Assembly: GCA_021802375.1 (NCBI GenBank)
Contig: JAKAAL010000236.1
Span: forward strand, 1-6,612
Direction: 5' to 3'
Length of the DNA stretch: 6,612 nucleotides
Source: Bacillota bacterium
GTDB lineage: Bacteria; Bacillota_E; Sulfobacillia; Sulfobacillales; Sulfobacillaceae
Each line of letters begins with the position of its first letter. Within the stretch, counting starts at the first letter, position 1. Position numbers and translations under genes: made by a program. This document shows, piece after piece, positions 1 to 5,109 of this stretch. Below the pieces are notes generated by a model that saw only the letters and a list, made by a program, of their open reading frames with translations, searched no databases and had not been told where the DNA came from.

Positions 1-171
1 CGTTGTCACCTCAAACATTCCCGATGAAATTGGTACGGCGTCATTATCAGCCGCTTTTGGGCGATCCACAGACTGGCAAGTTGAAATCTCTCCTTCTTCT
101 CAGTAACCTCAATCTATCATGGCGATCCAATGGCCGTCAATGACTGTCCGCGAGCGTGAATAGTCCTTTGT

Positions 172-205
172 CAAAAAAGCACTCCCTCTCGGCATGAGGG
201 GGGTG
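172..205 (-). terminator. Rho-independent terminator, leftward
   Basis: Read on the minus strand, CACCCCCCTC (205-196) pairs with GAGGGAGTG (188-180) around a 7-base loop. The stem is about 8 bp with a small internal mismatch (two C opposite one A). It is followed at once by C and six T (178-173), the standard intrinsic terminator arrangement. The nearest upstream minus-strand gene is the serine recombinase, which stops about 350 bases earlier, so it either ends a long recombinase 3' untranslated region or belonged to a gene now lost. Confidence 0.65.
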
Positions 206-479
206 GCGCGATCGCATATTGTGTTAAAACCGTTGGAATGTCGAAATCGCATCTTTCCCGTCCGGCCTTATTGTCGATGCAGCGTGCATCGGAACTTAGA
301 GACTGACTAACAGATGATGCTCCGATACGGCTTGTCAATGTTTATGTCAGTGACCGGGACGAGACAAAAGATTTGGTATGGGTTACGTAATGGATTTTGA
401 GCGAGTGCAGCAATCGCTGCCGTTGGCGATCGCATTAGGGACACGAAGACATCACCTTTGTTCTGCATAGGGAGTCCCC

Positions 480-501
480 CATCTGCCAGATTTGGCGGAT
501 G
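480..501. repeat. 9-bp stem-loop just past the recombinase stop
   Basis: CATCTGCCA (480-488) pairs with TGGCGGATG (493-501) around a GATT loop, with one G-T wobble. There is no T run on either side, so it is not a standard intrinsic terminator. The left arm is preceded by GGAGTCCCCCA (471-481), an 11-base string also found next to the hairpin at the left end of the IS200/IS605 element (4133-4143, other strand). It could be a relic insertion-sequence end, part of an attachment site, or a 3' RNA-stabilising hairpin. Confidence 0.4.
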
Positions 502-552
502 AGGTGGTCACCCCTTGTGTTTTGCCCAGACACTGTGCCCGAGACCATGCGG

Positions 553-2040
553 TCACGATGATCCGCCTCGGTACTGGATCGTCACGGTGCCTGCTTGCAC
601 CTCGACCCGGTTGATATACTGTTTGACCAATTCCCGGCGTTCATGCACCGTCGCCGCGGCGCGAAAGGCGTCCGGCGCGGCCGCTAATTCAGCCATCAAG
701 CGTTGCGCTTCCTCCGTCGAGGGAGGGCGCTGCATCTCGTGAGCGAGCTGCTGAAGCCGTCCTTGGATCCGTTCCTTTTCCTGATCGAGGCGTGTTTGGG
801 CCTCTTGGAATTGCGGAATCGTAAAGACCCCTTGCAAGAGGGCGTCTTCCGCGCGTTGACGCATCGTCCGCAGTTCGTCGAGCCGGCGTTCGAGGCGGTG
901 GCGTTCCCGGAGAGTCTCATCGTAGGTGCGATCCTGCCCAATCTTCCATTCGGCCCACGCCTGGATCTCGCTTGGCGTAGGCTGGGCCATGTGCTGAAGC
1001 CAATGGTCGACCACCGCCTGTTCCACTTCGGCGACAGGGACGGTGTTCGGTTGACATAAGCCGGACATGTGATAACTGCGACAGGAATACCGGGGTTGGC
1101 GATTACGCCCCCCTTTAATGACCGTCATGGGTTTTCCACAGTATCCACAGAAAACCAGACCACTTAACAAGTAGGGTGAATCGGCACTGCGTCCACTGCG
1201 TTGTCCCCGCGATTGCATAATCCGTTGGGCTGTCTCCCATGTCACCCGGTCCACAATGGCGGGATGTGCGTCCCGAATGATCACCGCGTCCTCGCGGTGA
1301 CGCTTGTGGGTCACGCCGGTTCGTTCCTTGTAAAACTCTAACGCGCCATGTTGCAAATCCCCCACGTTGGCGGGTTTCCGCAACAGGCGCAAAATTTCGG
1401 TTGAAGCCCACTGACTGCGGCCTGTCTGCGTTGGGATGCCTTGGACGTTCAGGCGCTTGGCAATTTCCCGGGCACCAAGCCCCTCATGCACATACCACTC
1501 ATAAATTTGACGGACCACCGGCGCTTGTTCTGGATGCGGCTCGAGTTTATCCCCATTAAATTGGAATCCATAGGGGGGCCGTCCGCCATGATGCTTGCCG
1601 TGGCGTGCCCGTTCTGCCAACCCGCCTTTCACCTTGCGGGCCAACTGCTTGCGGAAATAATGGGCAAACACGGAGAGAATCATCATTTTGAGTTCACCGT
1701 CGGGAGTGGTCAAATCCAGATCATCGGCCACGGCGGCAAACCGACATCCCACCTTTTGCAAGTCTTCCAAAAATAACAAGGTCGATACCATATCTCGGGC
1801 GAGACGGTCGAGTTCATTGACAACGACCACACGAATCTGTTCGTGGTCGACCCGAGCTAAGATCTCTTGAAGCTCCCGATAATTCGATCCGCCCGATTGG
1901 ACATATTCCACCACATCAACCAAATCCCATCCTCGTTGAATGCAATATTCGGTAATCCGTTGCCGTTGATGGGGAATCGAAAATCGGTCGCCTGTCGCTT
2001 GTTCTTGTGTTGAAACGCGCGCCACGCCTAATGCCCGCAT
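553..2040 (-). CDS. Large serine recombinase (site-specific integrase)
   Basis: A 495-residue protein of the large serine recombinase family, which integrates and excises phages and conjugative or mobilisable elements by cutting both DNA strands through a serine linkage. The resolvase domain is at about 1-145: Arg8 and nucleophile Ser10 in ARVST, and D78-R79 with R82 in the LDRLARD motif, matching the catalytic set of this family. The GGRPPYGF linker (152-159) leads into the recombinase domain (about 160-275). A zinc ribbon follows, with Cys298, Cys301, Cys320 and Cys329, then a charged coiled coil at about 375-435. The length is normal (phage integrases are about 480-600). The ATG has AGGAGGA (2048-2054) 7 bases upstream. 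No active-site residue is missing, so the protein should be functional. The element it mobilises and its attachment sites are not evident. Confidence 0.93.
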   Translation of the reverse strand: MRALGVARVSTQEQATGDRFSIPHQRQRITEYCIQRGWDLVDVVEYVQSGGSNYRELQEILARVDHEQIRVVVVNELDRLARDMVSTLLFLEDLQKVGCRFAAVADDLDLTTPDGELKMMILSVFAHYFRKQLARKVKGGLAERARHGKHHGGRPPYGFQFNGDKLEPHPEQAPVVRQIYEWYVHEGLGAREIAKRLNVQGIPTQTGRSQWASTEILRLLRKPANVGDLQHGALEFYKERTGVTHKRHREDAVIIRDAHPAIVDRVTWETAQRIMQSRGQRSGRSADSPYLLSGLVFCGYCGKPMTVIKGGRNRQPRYSCRSYHMSGLCQPNTVPVAEVEQAVVDHWLQHMAQPTPSEIQAWAEWKIGQDRTYDETLRERHRLERRLDELRTMRQRAEDALLQGVFTIPQFQEAQTRLDQEKERIQGRLQQLAHEMQRPPSTEEAQRLMAELAAAPDAFRAAATVHERRELVKQYINRVEVQAGTVTIQYRGGSS

Positions 2041-2085
2041 GGATCTGTCCTCCTACCTGGTCCCTGACCTATTTTCGGCCCACCT

Positions 2086-2114
2086 ATCATATCGTTCACT
2101 GAAAGGAGTGTGGA
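2086..2114 (-). promoter_or_regulatory. Candidate sigma-70-type promoter for the recombinase
   Basis: Read on the minus strand, TCCACA (2114-2109) and TATGAT (2091-2086) are separated by exactly 17 bases, matching TTGACA and TATAAT at 4 and 5 positions. Transcription would start near 2079, giving a leader of about 38 bases before the recombinase ATG. The -35 box lies among the purine tracts that serve as ribosome binding site for the divergent small ORF, so the two transcription units share this short region. Confidence 0.45.
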
Positions 2115-2119
2115 GGGGC

Positions 2120-2266
2120 ATGAAAGTCATCGTGGTCGGTACACTCACCCCAGATCAACAAAAGCAATTGGCCTATGATCTCTTAGAATTCTTTTATCAG
2201 GCACATCGTCACGCCGAAAAAACGTGCTCCGTGGCTCCGGCGTCGGACGACGCGTCCATGCGATGA
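2120..2266 (+). CDS. Small hypothetical protein, divergent from the recombinase
   Basis: A 48-residue ORF beginning MKVIVVGTLTPDQQKQ. I do not recognise the family. The first ten residues look like a short hydrophobic beta strand, followed by a probable amphipathic helix (about 10-35) and a polar tail. I chose the ATG at 2120 because it is preceded by AAAGGAG (2102-2108) and GGAGG (2112-2116); the same frame is open back to an ATG at 2039, but that one has no ribosome binding site and overlaps the recombinase start. The ORF is transcribed away from the recombinase, with 79 bases between the start codons, the place where recombination directionality factors or small regulators are sometimes found. 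That role is only a guess. The spacing of two purine tracts is not ideal, and the ORF is short enough to be chance. Confidence 0.45.
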   Translation: MKVIVVGTLTPDQQKQLAYDLLEFFYQAHRHAEKTCSVAPASDDASMR

Positions 2267-2555
2267 CGCCATCCATATCATATTATGAAGATATCATCCT
2301 ATTCTGATGCCGCTCAAGCCTGCGCGATTCCTTGGTAAGACGTGACGTTGAAGAATATCCTATGGGACCCCGGGCACCGCGAGGTCAAACGCCGCAGGTC
2401 CTGTGCTCCAACCCTGAAGGGCAATGAAGGTTAGCGTATCTTACTTAGATACCCCTCTATGGGAATGAATTGCGCACCTATGTGGACCGGGGTCGATAGC
2501 CTGGTTACGGTCATTGGAACAGGCTTGGTCGCAAGGGACGTTGAAGAACGCAGCA
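2267..2555. other. Non-coding stretch between the small ORF and the doc remnant
   Basis: I see no convincing gene. On the plus strand there are two short open frames without ribosome binding sites: GTG at 2342 for about 30 codons, and ATG at 2465 for about 50 codons, the latter running antisense into the doc remnant. A 12-base direct repeat GACGTTGAAGAA occurs at 2344-2355 and 2537-2548. An inverted repeat GTATCT/AGATAC with a 5-base spacer is at 2436-2452. The sequence lies just past the stop of the broken toxin gene and may mark an older insertion boundary. Confidence 0.4.
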
Positions 2556-2744
2556 TCAGTAGCATGTATCGTCTGATGAAAAGGTATGAAATTGGAGCCA
2601 TTCTACGATGGCCTTAACGGACAAATGTTTCGCGCCTACGTCGACGACGAAATTTTCCATCTCAGAGCTTGAGCTATTCAACTCCAGGTCGTTGCATCGC
2701 AGGAACAAGCCCAACGCGGTAAAAGCCGTTCGCTTGTTTCCGTC
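2556..2744 (-). pseudogene. doc: doc-family toxin, 3' part (codons 71-132) separated by the insertion
   Basis: Read on the minus strand from 2744, the frame gives DGNKRTAFTALGLFL, then a helical stretch ending in VKAIVEWLQFHT and a TGA at 2556-2558. DGNKRTA is the second half of the Fic/Doc signature (HxFxDGNKR), and the rest matches the usual C-terminal half of death-on-curing toxins, including the closing WL helix. There is no start codon or ribosome binding site. The fragment begins exactly where the tnpB element ends and continues in frame from the 5' part at 4156-4364; together they make 132 residues, the normal length for Doc. Its sequence is undamaged apart from the separation. The same bases just outside the element are also the predicted guide source for TnpB. 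Confidence 0.88.
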
Positions 2745-2900
2745 GTCAACTGCTCGCCGCCTACGCTAACGCTTAGAGGCGGGAACTTGTAACTGAACTA
2801 GTGGTAAACGGTTTTCGCCTCCCACGTCACGGCAACTCAATTGCACATAATCGTTACAATAGGCTGGCTGACACACAGCCCGATCACCAGTGGCATGCAC
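2725..2900 (-). ncRNA. Predicted TnpB guide RNA (omega/reRNA) with doc-derived guide
   Basis: In IS200/IS605 elements, the RNA that TnpB uses is made from the end of tnpB through the right end of the element, with about 16-20 bases of flanking DNA as guide. Here the 139 bases between the tnpB stop and the element boundary (2883-2745) contain a 6-bp hairpin at 2757-2782 and would be the scaffold. The guide would start GACGGAAACAAGCGAA (2744-2729, minus strand), which is doc coding sequence. The 5' limit is arbitrary and expression is not shown; this is a family-based prediction. Confidence 0.5.
2757..2782. repeat. Right-end subterminal hairpin of the IS element
   Basis: CCGCCT (2757-2762) pairs with AGGCGG (2777-2782) around the loop ACGCTAACGCTTAG. 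On the minus strand it lies about 12 bases before the right boundary, similar to the spacing of transposase-recognised hairpins in IS200/IS605 elements. It would also be part of the guide RNA scaffold. Confidence 0.7.
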
Positions 2901-4023
2901 TAGCAATCTCGTTCTCATGGCGAATCTCCCGACCACGATCCCGAATGTTTCTTGCACCGACCAAATCATCATTCAACTTGTAATGGCATTTACGGCAGTC
3001 GAACCGATGCTTTTTCTTGTCTCGATTAGCCTTTTCGGTATGACCACATTTGGGACACTTTTGGCTCGTGTAATGGGATGACACGGACAATACCGAAATC
3101 CCCGCTGCGACAGCTTTGTAACGAATGAAGGATTCAAGTTGCGCAAAGGCCCATGAGAATCGCCAATACCGATTCCGTAACCGAACCGTGGTGTTTAAGT
3201 TCATGTTGGTCAGGTTTTCTAACACAATGCAAGGGTTATTCCCGGATGCCTTTGCAAACGCAATGATTTGATTGGCAACTTGATGGTTGACGTTCGTCAT
3301 AAAACGGTTTTCTCGCCCTGCAAGGTTCTTGAGTTTCCGCTTTGCCGAACGATTGCCTTGACGCTGTAAGTCTTTGCGTTGACGAACAAATCTTGCTTTT
3401 TTGTCCTTGATCGATCGTCCCTTGAAGAACATCGCTTTGTCATCCTGATTCGTAGCCACCGCCAAGAAGTTCATGCCACGATCTACCCCAATGATCGCAT
3501 CGCACTCTGTGAGACGTGGTTCAACGATCTCATACTTTACCGTGACATGTAGAGAATACCCCGTACGAGTAGGAACCAATTCCGCAGAACCAAACCGCCA
3601 ATCTTGACTGTGTAGATAAGGAAGATAGTTTTCACCAACAAGAAAAGGAACCTTGATTCGTTTATCAAGCGTACCGATAGACACGGTGTGCTCATTGACC
3701 TGTACGGTATAGTCTCGGTTATATGAATACACCAATTTGCTATGCGAGAATACAGCCAATTTCATTCTCTTGTTACTCTCGGCACTGGCGTAGGTACTTG
3801 CAACCGCCGAGCATACATTACACGCCATCTGTGATTTGAGTCCAAAGTCATTCCGCAACGGTCTATAGACCAATTGTTGTAACGTCTTAAAGGCCGATAT
3901 GCCGCCGTTCTGAAAGGCGACTTTGCTGGTAAAATTCAAGGCCCGACGGTTCGCTATCAATGTCGTATCCAATGCGTGCTTCTGTGCTGGAGAAACAAGA
4001 AGTTTCAAACGTATCGTCCGCAC
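2884..4023 (-). CDS. tnpB: TnpB RNA-guided nuclease (IS200/IS605 OrfB)
   Basis: A 379-residue TnpB, the transposon-encoded ancestor of Cas12 nucleases; characterised members cut DNA next to a target-adjacent motif as directed by a guide RNA from the element's right end. The N-terminal helical/beta region is at about 1-170. The split RuvC active site is complete: Asp181 in IIGVDRG, Glu269 in IVLENL, and Asp353 in LNDDLVGARNI. A zinc ribbon sits between the last two with Cys323, Cys326, Cys343 and Cys346. The length is normal. The GTG start gives the typical N-terminus MRTIRLKLL, but has no good ribosome binding site of its own. Instead, a 4-codon ORF (ATG at 4037, AGAGGG at 4047-4042) ends in a TAG overlapping this GTG, so translation may be coupled. 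A TATGAT box at 4070-4065 could be its -10. The gene looks intact and active. Confidence 0.93.
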   Translation of the reverse strand: MRTIRLKLLVSPAQKHALDTTLIANRRALNFTSKVAFQNGGISAFKTLQQLVYRPLRNDFGLKSQMACNVCSAVASTYASAESNKRMKLAVFSHSKLVYSYNRDYTVQVNEHTVSIGTLDKRIKVPFLVGENYLPYLHSQDWRFGSAELVPTRTGYSLHVTVKYEIVEPRLTECDAIIGVDRGMNFLAVATNQDDKAMFFKGRSIKDKKARFVRQRKDLQRQGNRSAKRKLKNLAGRENRFMTNVNHQVANQIIAFAKASGNNPCIVLENLTNMNLNTTVRLRNRYWRFSWAFAQLESFIRYKAVAAGISVLSVSSHYTSQKCPKCGHTEKANRDKKKHRFDCRKCHYKLNDDLVGARNIRDRGREIRHENEIASACHW

Positions 4024-4037
4024 TAATTCCGTGCCAT
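4023..4037 (-). promoter_or_regulatory. Four-codon leader ORF overlapping the tnpB start
   Basis: On the minus strand, ATG-GCA-CGG-AAT-TAG (4037-4023) has a good ribosome binding site, AGAGGG (4047-4042), 4 bases upstream. Its TAG shares the final G with the GTG start of tnpB. This is the geometry of stop-start reinitiation and would explain how a tnpB with no Shine-Dalgarno sequence of its own is translated. It could instead be chance. Confidence 0.35.
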
Positions 4038-4105
4038 TTCACCCTCTTTCAGTAGCATGATCGTATCATACAATTTACTGAACGGAAAAAATATCGTGGC
4101 ATTCC

Positions 4106-4139
4106 TCCTCCACTTACGCTATCGCTTAGAAGTGGGGGA
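4106..4139. repeat. Left-end subterminal hairpin of the IS element
   Basis: The 10-base arm 4106-4115 (core CCACTT) pairs with 4130-4139 (core AAGTGG), with one T-G wobble, around the loop ACGCTATCGCTTAG. The loop differs from the right-end hairpin at one base. It lies about 16 bases inside the left boundary (4155), consistent with a Y1-transposase recognition hairpin. Confidence 0.72.
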
Positions 4140-4155
4140 CTCCTGCCATCCCCCG

Positions 4156-4364
4156 TTGAAAAGGCTGATGGAGGTCTAACGAGTGGAGTAGTACGGCGGC
4201 TTTTCCAGAACAGACGAATAGAGATCGTCTCCGGCCATCGTGGCCTGCGGTCGGGCGATCGCCGATTCGAGTCCTGTCAGGTTTAAAACGCCATGAGCGC
4301 CGCCGAATTGTTCAATCACACGGAAGTGAATGAAAAGGATTTCCTGAATGGTCAAATATCTCAT
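4156..4364 (-). pseudogene. doc: doc-family toxin, 5' part (codons 1-70), frameshifted and cut by IS
   Basis: The N-terminal half of a death-on-curing (Doc/Fic fold) toxin; characterised Doc phosphorylates EF-Tu and blocks translation. The frame starts MRYLTIQEILFIH and contains the family hallmarks ESAIARPQ and DLY. The start ATG overlaps the stop of the AbrB-type antitoxin (ATGA), so the pair was a translationally coupled operon. After Lys55 (AAG ending at 4200) the frame shifts: one missing G turns the expected AAVLLHSL into PPYYSTR and a TAG. Restoring the G gives AAVLLHSLDLHQPFQ up to the IS boundary at 4156, exactly 70 codons. The residue where the Fic catalytic His is expected is Gln67 (CAG, 4167-4165). 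The missing G could in principle be a sequencing error; the insertion alone is enough to destroy the gene. Confidence 0.88.
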
Positions 4365-4600
4365 CGGTCAGCTAATCGCCTTAGTACATCCGCATACTCG
4401 GCCACAAAACGGTCAACGGCTTGCACGAAGTTCGGCGTAATATCTCGCGAAGCCTCTCTTAAGGGCTTTACGATAATTTCTCCCTTCTCGTTTCGAATGA
4501 GCTCCACCGGTTGATCTTCGAGATTCATCTCACGTACCCAGTCAGAAGGAATCGACACGGCATAACTATTGCCAGCCTTAAACACTTTGCGAAATTGCAC
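4361..4600 (-). CDS. AbrB/SpoVT-fold antitoxin of the disrupted doc locus
   Basis: A 79-residue addiction-module antidote. Residues 1-45 form the swapped-hairpin AbrB DNA-binding fold (FRKVFKAGNSYAVSIPSDWV, then a beta strand ending IIVKPL). The C-terminal helix (about 50-79, VDRFVAEYADVLRRLADR) is the part expected to bind and neutralise the toxin. I chose the GTG at 4600 because AAGGGA (4616-4611) lies 10 bases upstream; the frame also opens at a GTG at 4609, but the same site would be only 1 base away. The stop overlaps the doc ATG. Such antitoxins usually repress their own promoter with the toxin as co-repressor. The reading frame is intact although its toxin partner is destroyed, so it would now be an orphan antitoxin. 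Confidence 0.88.
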   Translation of the reverse strand: MQFRKVFKAGNSYAVSIPSDWVREMNLEDQPVELIRNEKGEIIVKPLREASRDITPNFVQAVDRFVAEYADVLRRLADR

Positions 4601-4629
4601 GCGAGTCACTTCCCTTCATTATTCAAACA

Positions 4630-4635
4630 ATTATA
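4630..4635 (-). promoter_or_regulatory. Consensus -10 box of the antitoxin-doc operon
   Basis: A perfect TATAAT on the minus strand. The -35 region 17 bases upstream (TCGCAA) is poor, suggesting a weak or regulated promoter. Transcription would start near 4623, giving a leader of about 22 bases before the GTG at 4600. The box sits inside a loose AT-rich dyad (ATTC...AATT...GAAT) that could be the AbrB-type operator, but the arms are imperfect. Confidence 0.45.
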
Positions 4636-4691
4636 ACGAATCAAGGGATTCCTTGCGAGTATGAGATGTTTGTGAGGATTTGAAGCCCTTG

Positions 4692-4760
4692 CTAGACATG
4701 GGCACTCGGCGGAAAGACCGGCATACCGTGCATCTGGGATTGAATATCTAACGGGCTCAT
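4692..4760 (-). CDS. 22-residue ORF after the nucleotidyltransferase, possibly a truncated partner gene
   Basis: A 22-codon ORF starting MSPLDIQSQM and ending TAG at 4694-4692. It begins 13 bases after the nucleotidyltransferase stop and has GAGG five bases before the ATG, so it would be co-translated. Real but very short, it could be the intact start of a longer gene whose remainder was deleted. In MNT systems the usual partner is a HEPN-domain toxin, but the visible residues do not resemble HEPN, so I assign no function. No second frame downstream clearly continues it. Confidence 0.35.
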   Translation of the reverse strand: MSPLDIQSQMHGMPVFPPSAHV

Positions 4761-4773
4761 GTGTACCTCTAAA

Positions 4774-5109
4774 CTAAGATGTGGTGAAGGTCGACGACTC
4801 ACCATATACCCAACGCCCCTTCTGCAGGATTTCTCGCATAACTGGATTTCCTTCAGCTACTGCCTGTTGCAGTTCTTCCGGGGTTCGCACCAAAATATCC
4901 GACGCGATGATACGCGGTCTTAGGGCCATTTGATATTTGATAGCCCGTTGGCGAGGAGGATCTGCATTCTGCTCAATGACCAAGAAATCGAAGTCGCTCT
5001 CGTCGTTCGCCGTGTGGTTTGCTTCCGACCCAAAGACTACGATGGCTTCCGGATGGCCGACTGCCACCATTTTCTGAATGTAATCGTGAAGAATTGCGCT
5101 CCGGTCCAT
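4774..5109 (-). CDS. MNT-type minimal nucleotidyltransferase (antitoxin-like)
   Basis: A 111-residue protein of the DNA polymerase beta-like nucleotidyltransferase superfamily, minimal MNT type. Numbering from the chosen ATG, the nucleotide-binding Gly27-Ser28 is followed by Asp39 and Asp41 (GSx10DxD, in ESDFDFLV), and a third acidic residue Asp71 comes on the next strand (ASDILV), completing the catalytic triad. Family members transfer NMP or AMP to partner proteins; those paired with HEPN toxins AMPylate and silence them. I chose the ATG at 5109 because GAGGGG (5122-5117) lies 7 bases upstream; an in-frame ATG at 5124 has no ribosome binding site. A TATACT at 5141-5136 may be its -10. No HEPN gene is visible on either side, so it is a stand-alone copy or has lost its partner. 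Confidence 0.85.
   Translation of the reverse strand: MDRSAILHDYIQKMVAVGHPEAIVVFGSEANHTANDESDFDFLVIEQNADPPRQRAIKYQMALRPRIIASDILVRTPEELQQAVAEGNPVMREILQKGRWVYGESSTFTTS

Larger units (their letters stand above)
1..552. other. Gene-poor left flank, downstream of the recombinase
   Basis: I see no gene that I can defend here. The first 106 bases are open on the plus strand in frame 2, ending in TAA at 104-106, and could be the last 34 codons of a gene entering from the left; frame 3 is also open for a similar length, so this is weak. On the minus strand, 307-468 is open from an ATG for 53 codons without a good ribosome binding site. The stretch does hold a clear leftward terminator (172-205), a 9-bp hairpin (480-501), a perfect 7-bp inverted repeat CGATGCA/TGCATCG with a 3-base spacer (275-291), and two copies of GCGATCGCAT (about 207 and 426). 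An attachment site for the neighbouring recombinase could lie here, but nothing in the sequence proves it. Confidence 0.5.
2745..4155 (-). mobile_element. IS200/IS605-group element carrying only tnpB (IS1341-like), inserted in doc
   Basis: About 1.41 kb lies between the two halves of doc. Its ends are set by the join that restores the Fic motif: left flank (minus strand) CCTTTTCAA ending at 4156, right flank GACGGAAAC starting at 2744. There are no terminal inverted repeats and no target duplication, as expected for single-strand transposition by this group. Both ends carry imperfect hairpins (4106-4139 and 2757-2782) with different stems but nearly the same 14-base loop, ACGCTATCGCTTAG and ACGCTAACGCTTAG on the plus strand. 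The only gene is tnpB; there is no tnpA, so movement would need a Y1 transposase acting in trans. The insertion lies 3' to TTCAA, the likely target motif. Boundaries could be off by one or two bases. Confidence 0.85.

Noticed and set aside
703..1059. 118-codon plus-strand ORF inside the recombinase gene
   Set aside because: Antisense shadow of the serine recombinase; no ribosome binding site, and the minus strand carries clear family motifs throughout.
1441..1776. 111-codon plus-strand ORF inside the recombinase gene
   Set aside because: Antisense shadow of the catalytic domain region; not independently supported.
2465..2617. Plus-strand ORF of about 50 codons overlapping the doc remnant
   Set aside because: No ribosome binding site, and it runs antisense to clear Doc coding sequence.
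2757..4139. Hairpins with similar loops read as CRISPR repeats
   Set aside because: Only two copies 1.3 kb apart with different stems; they fit IS element ends.
4176..4364. Treating the 62-codon frame as a complete small protein
   Set aside because: The last seven residues come from a frameshift; the preceding 55 match the Doc N-terminus, so it is a truncated toxin.
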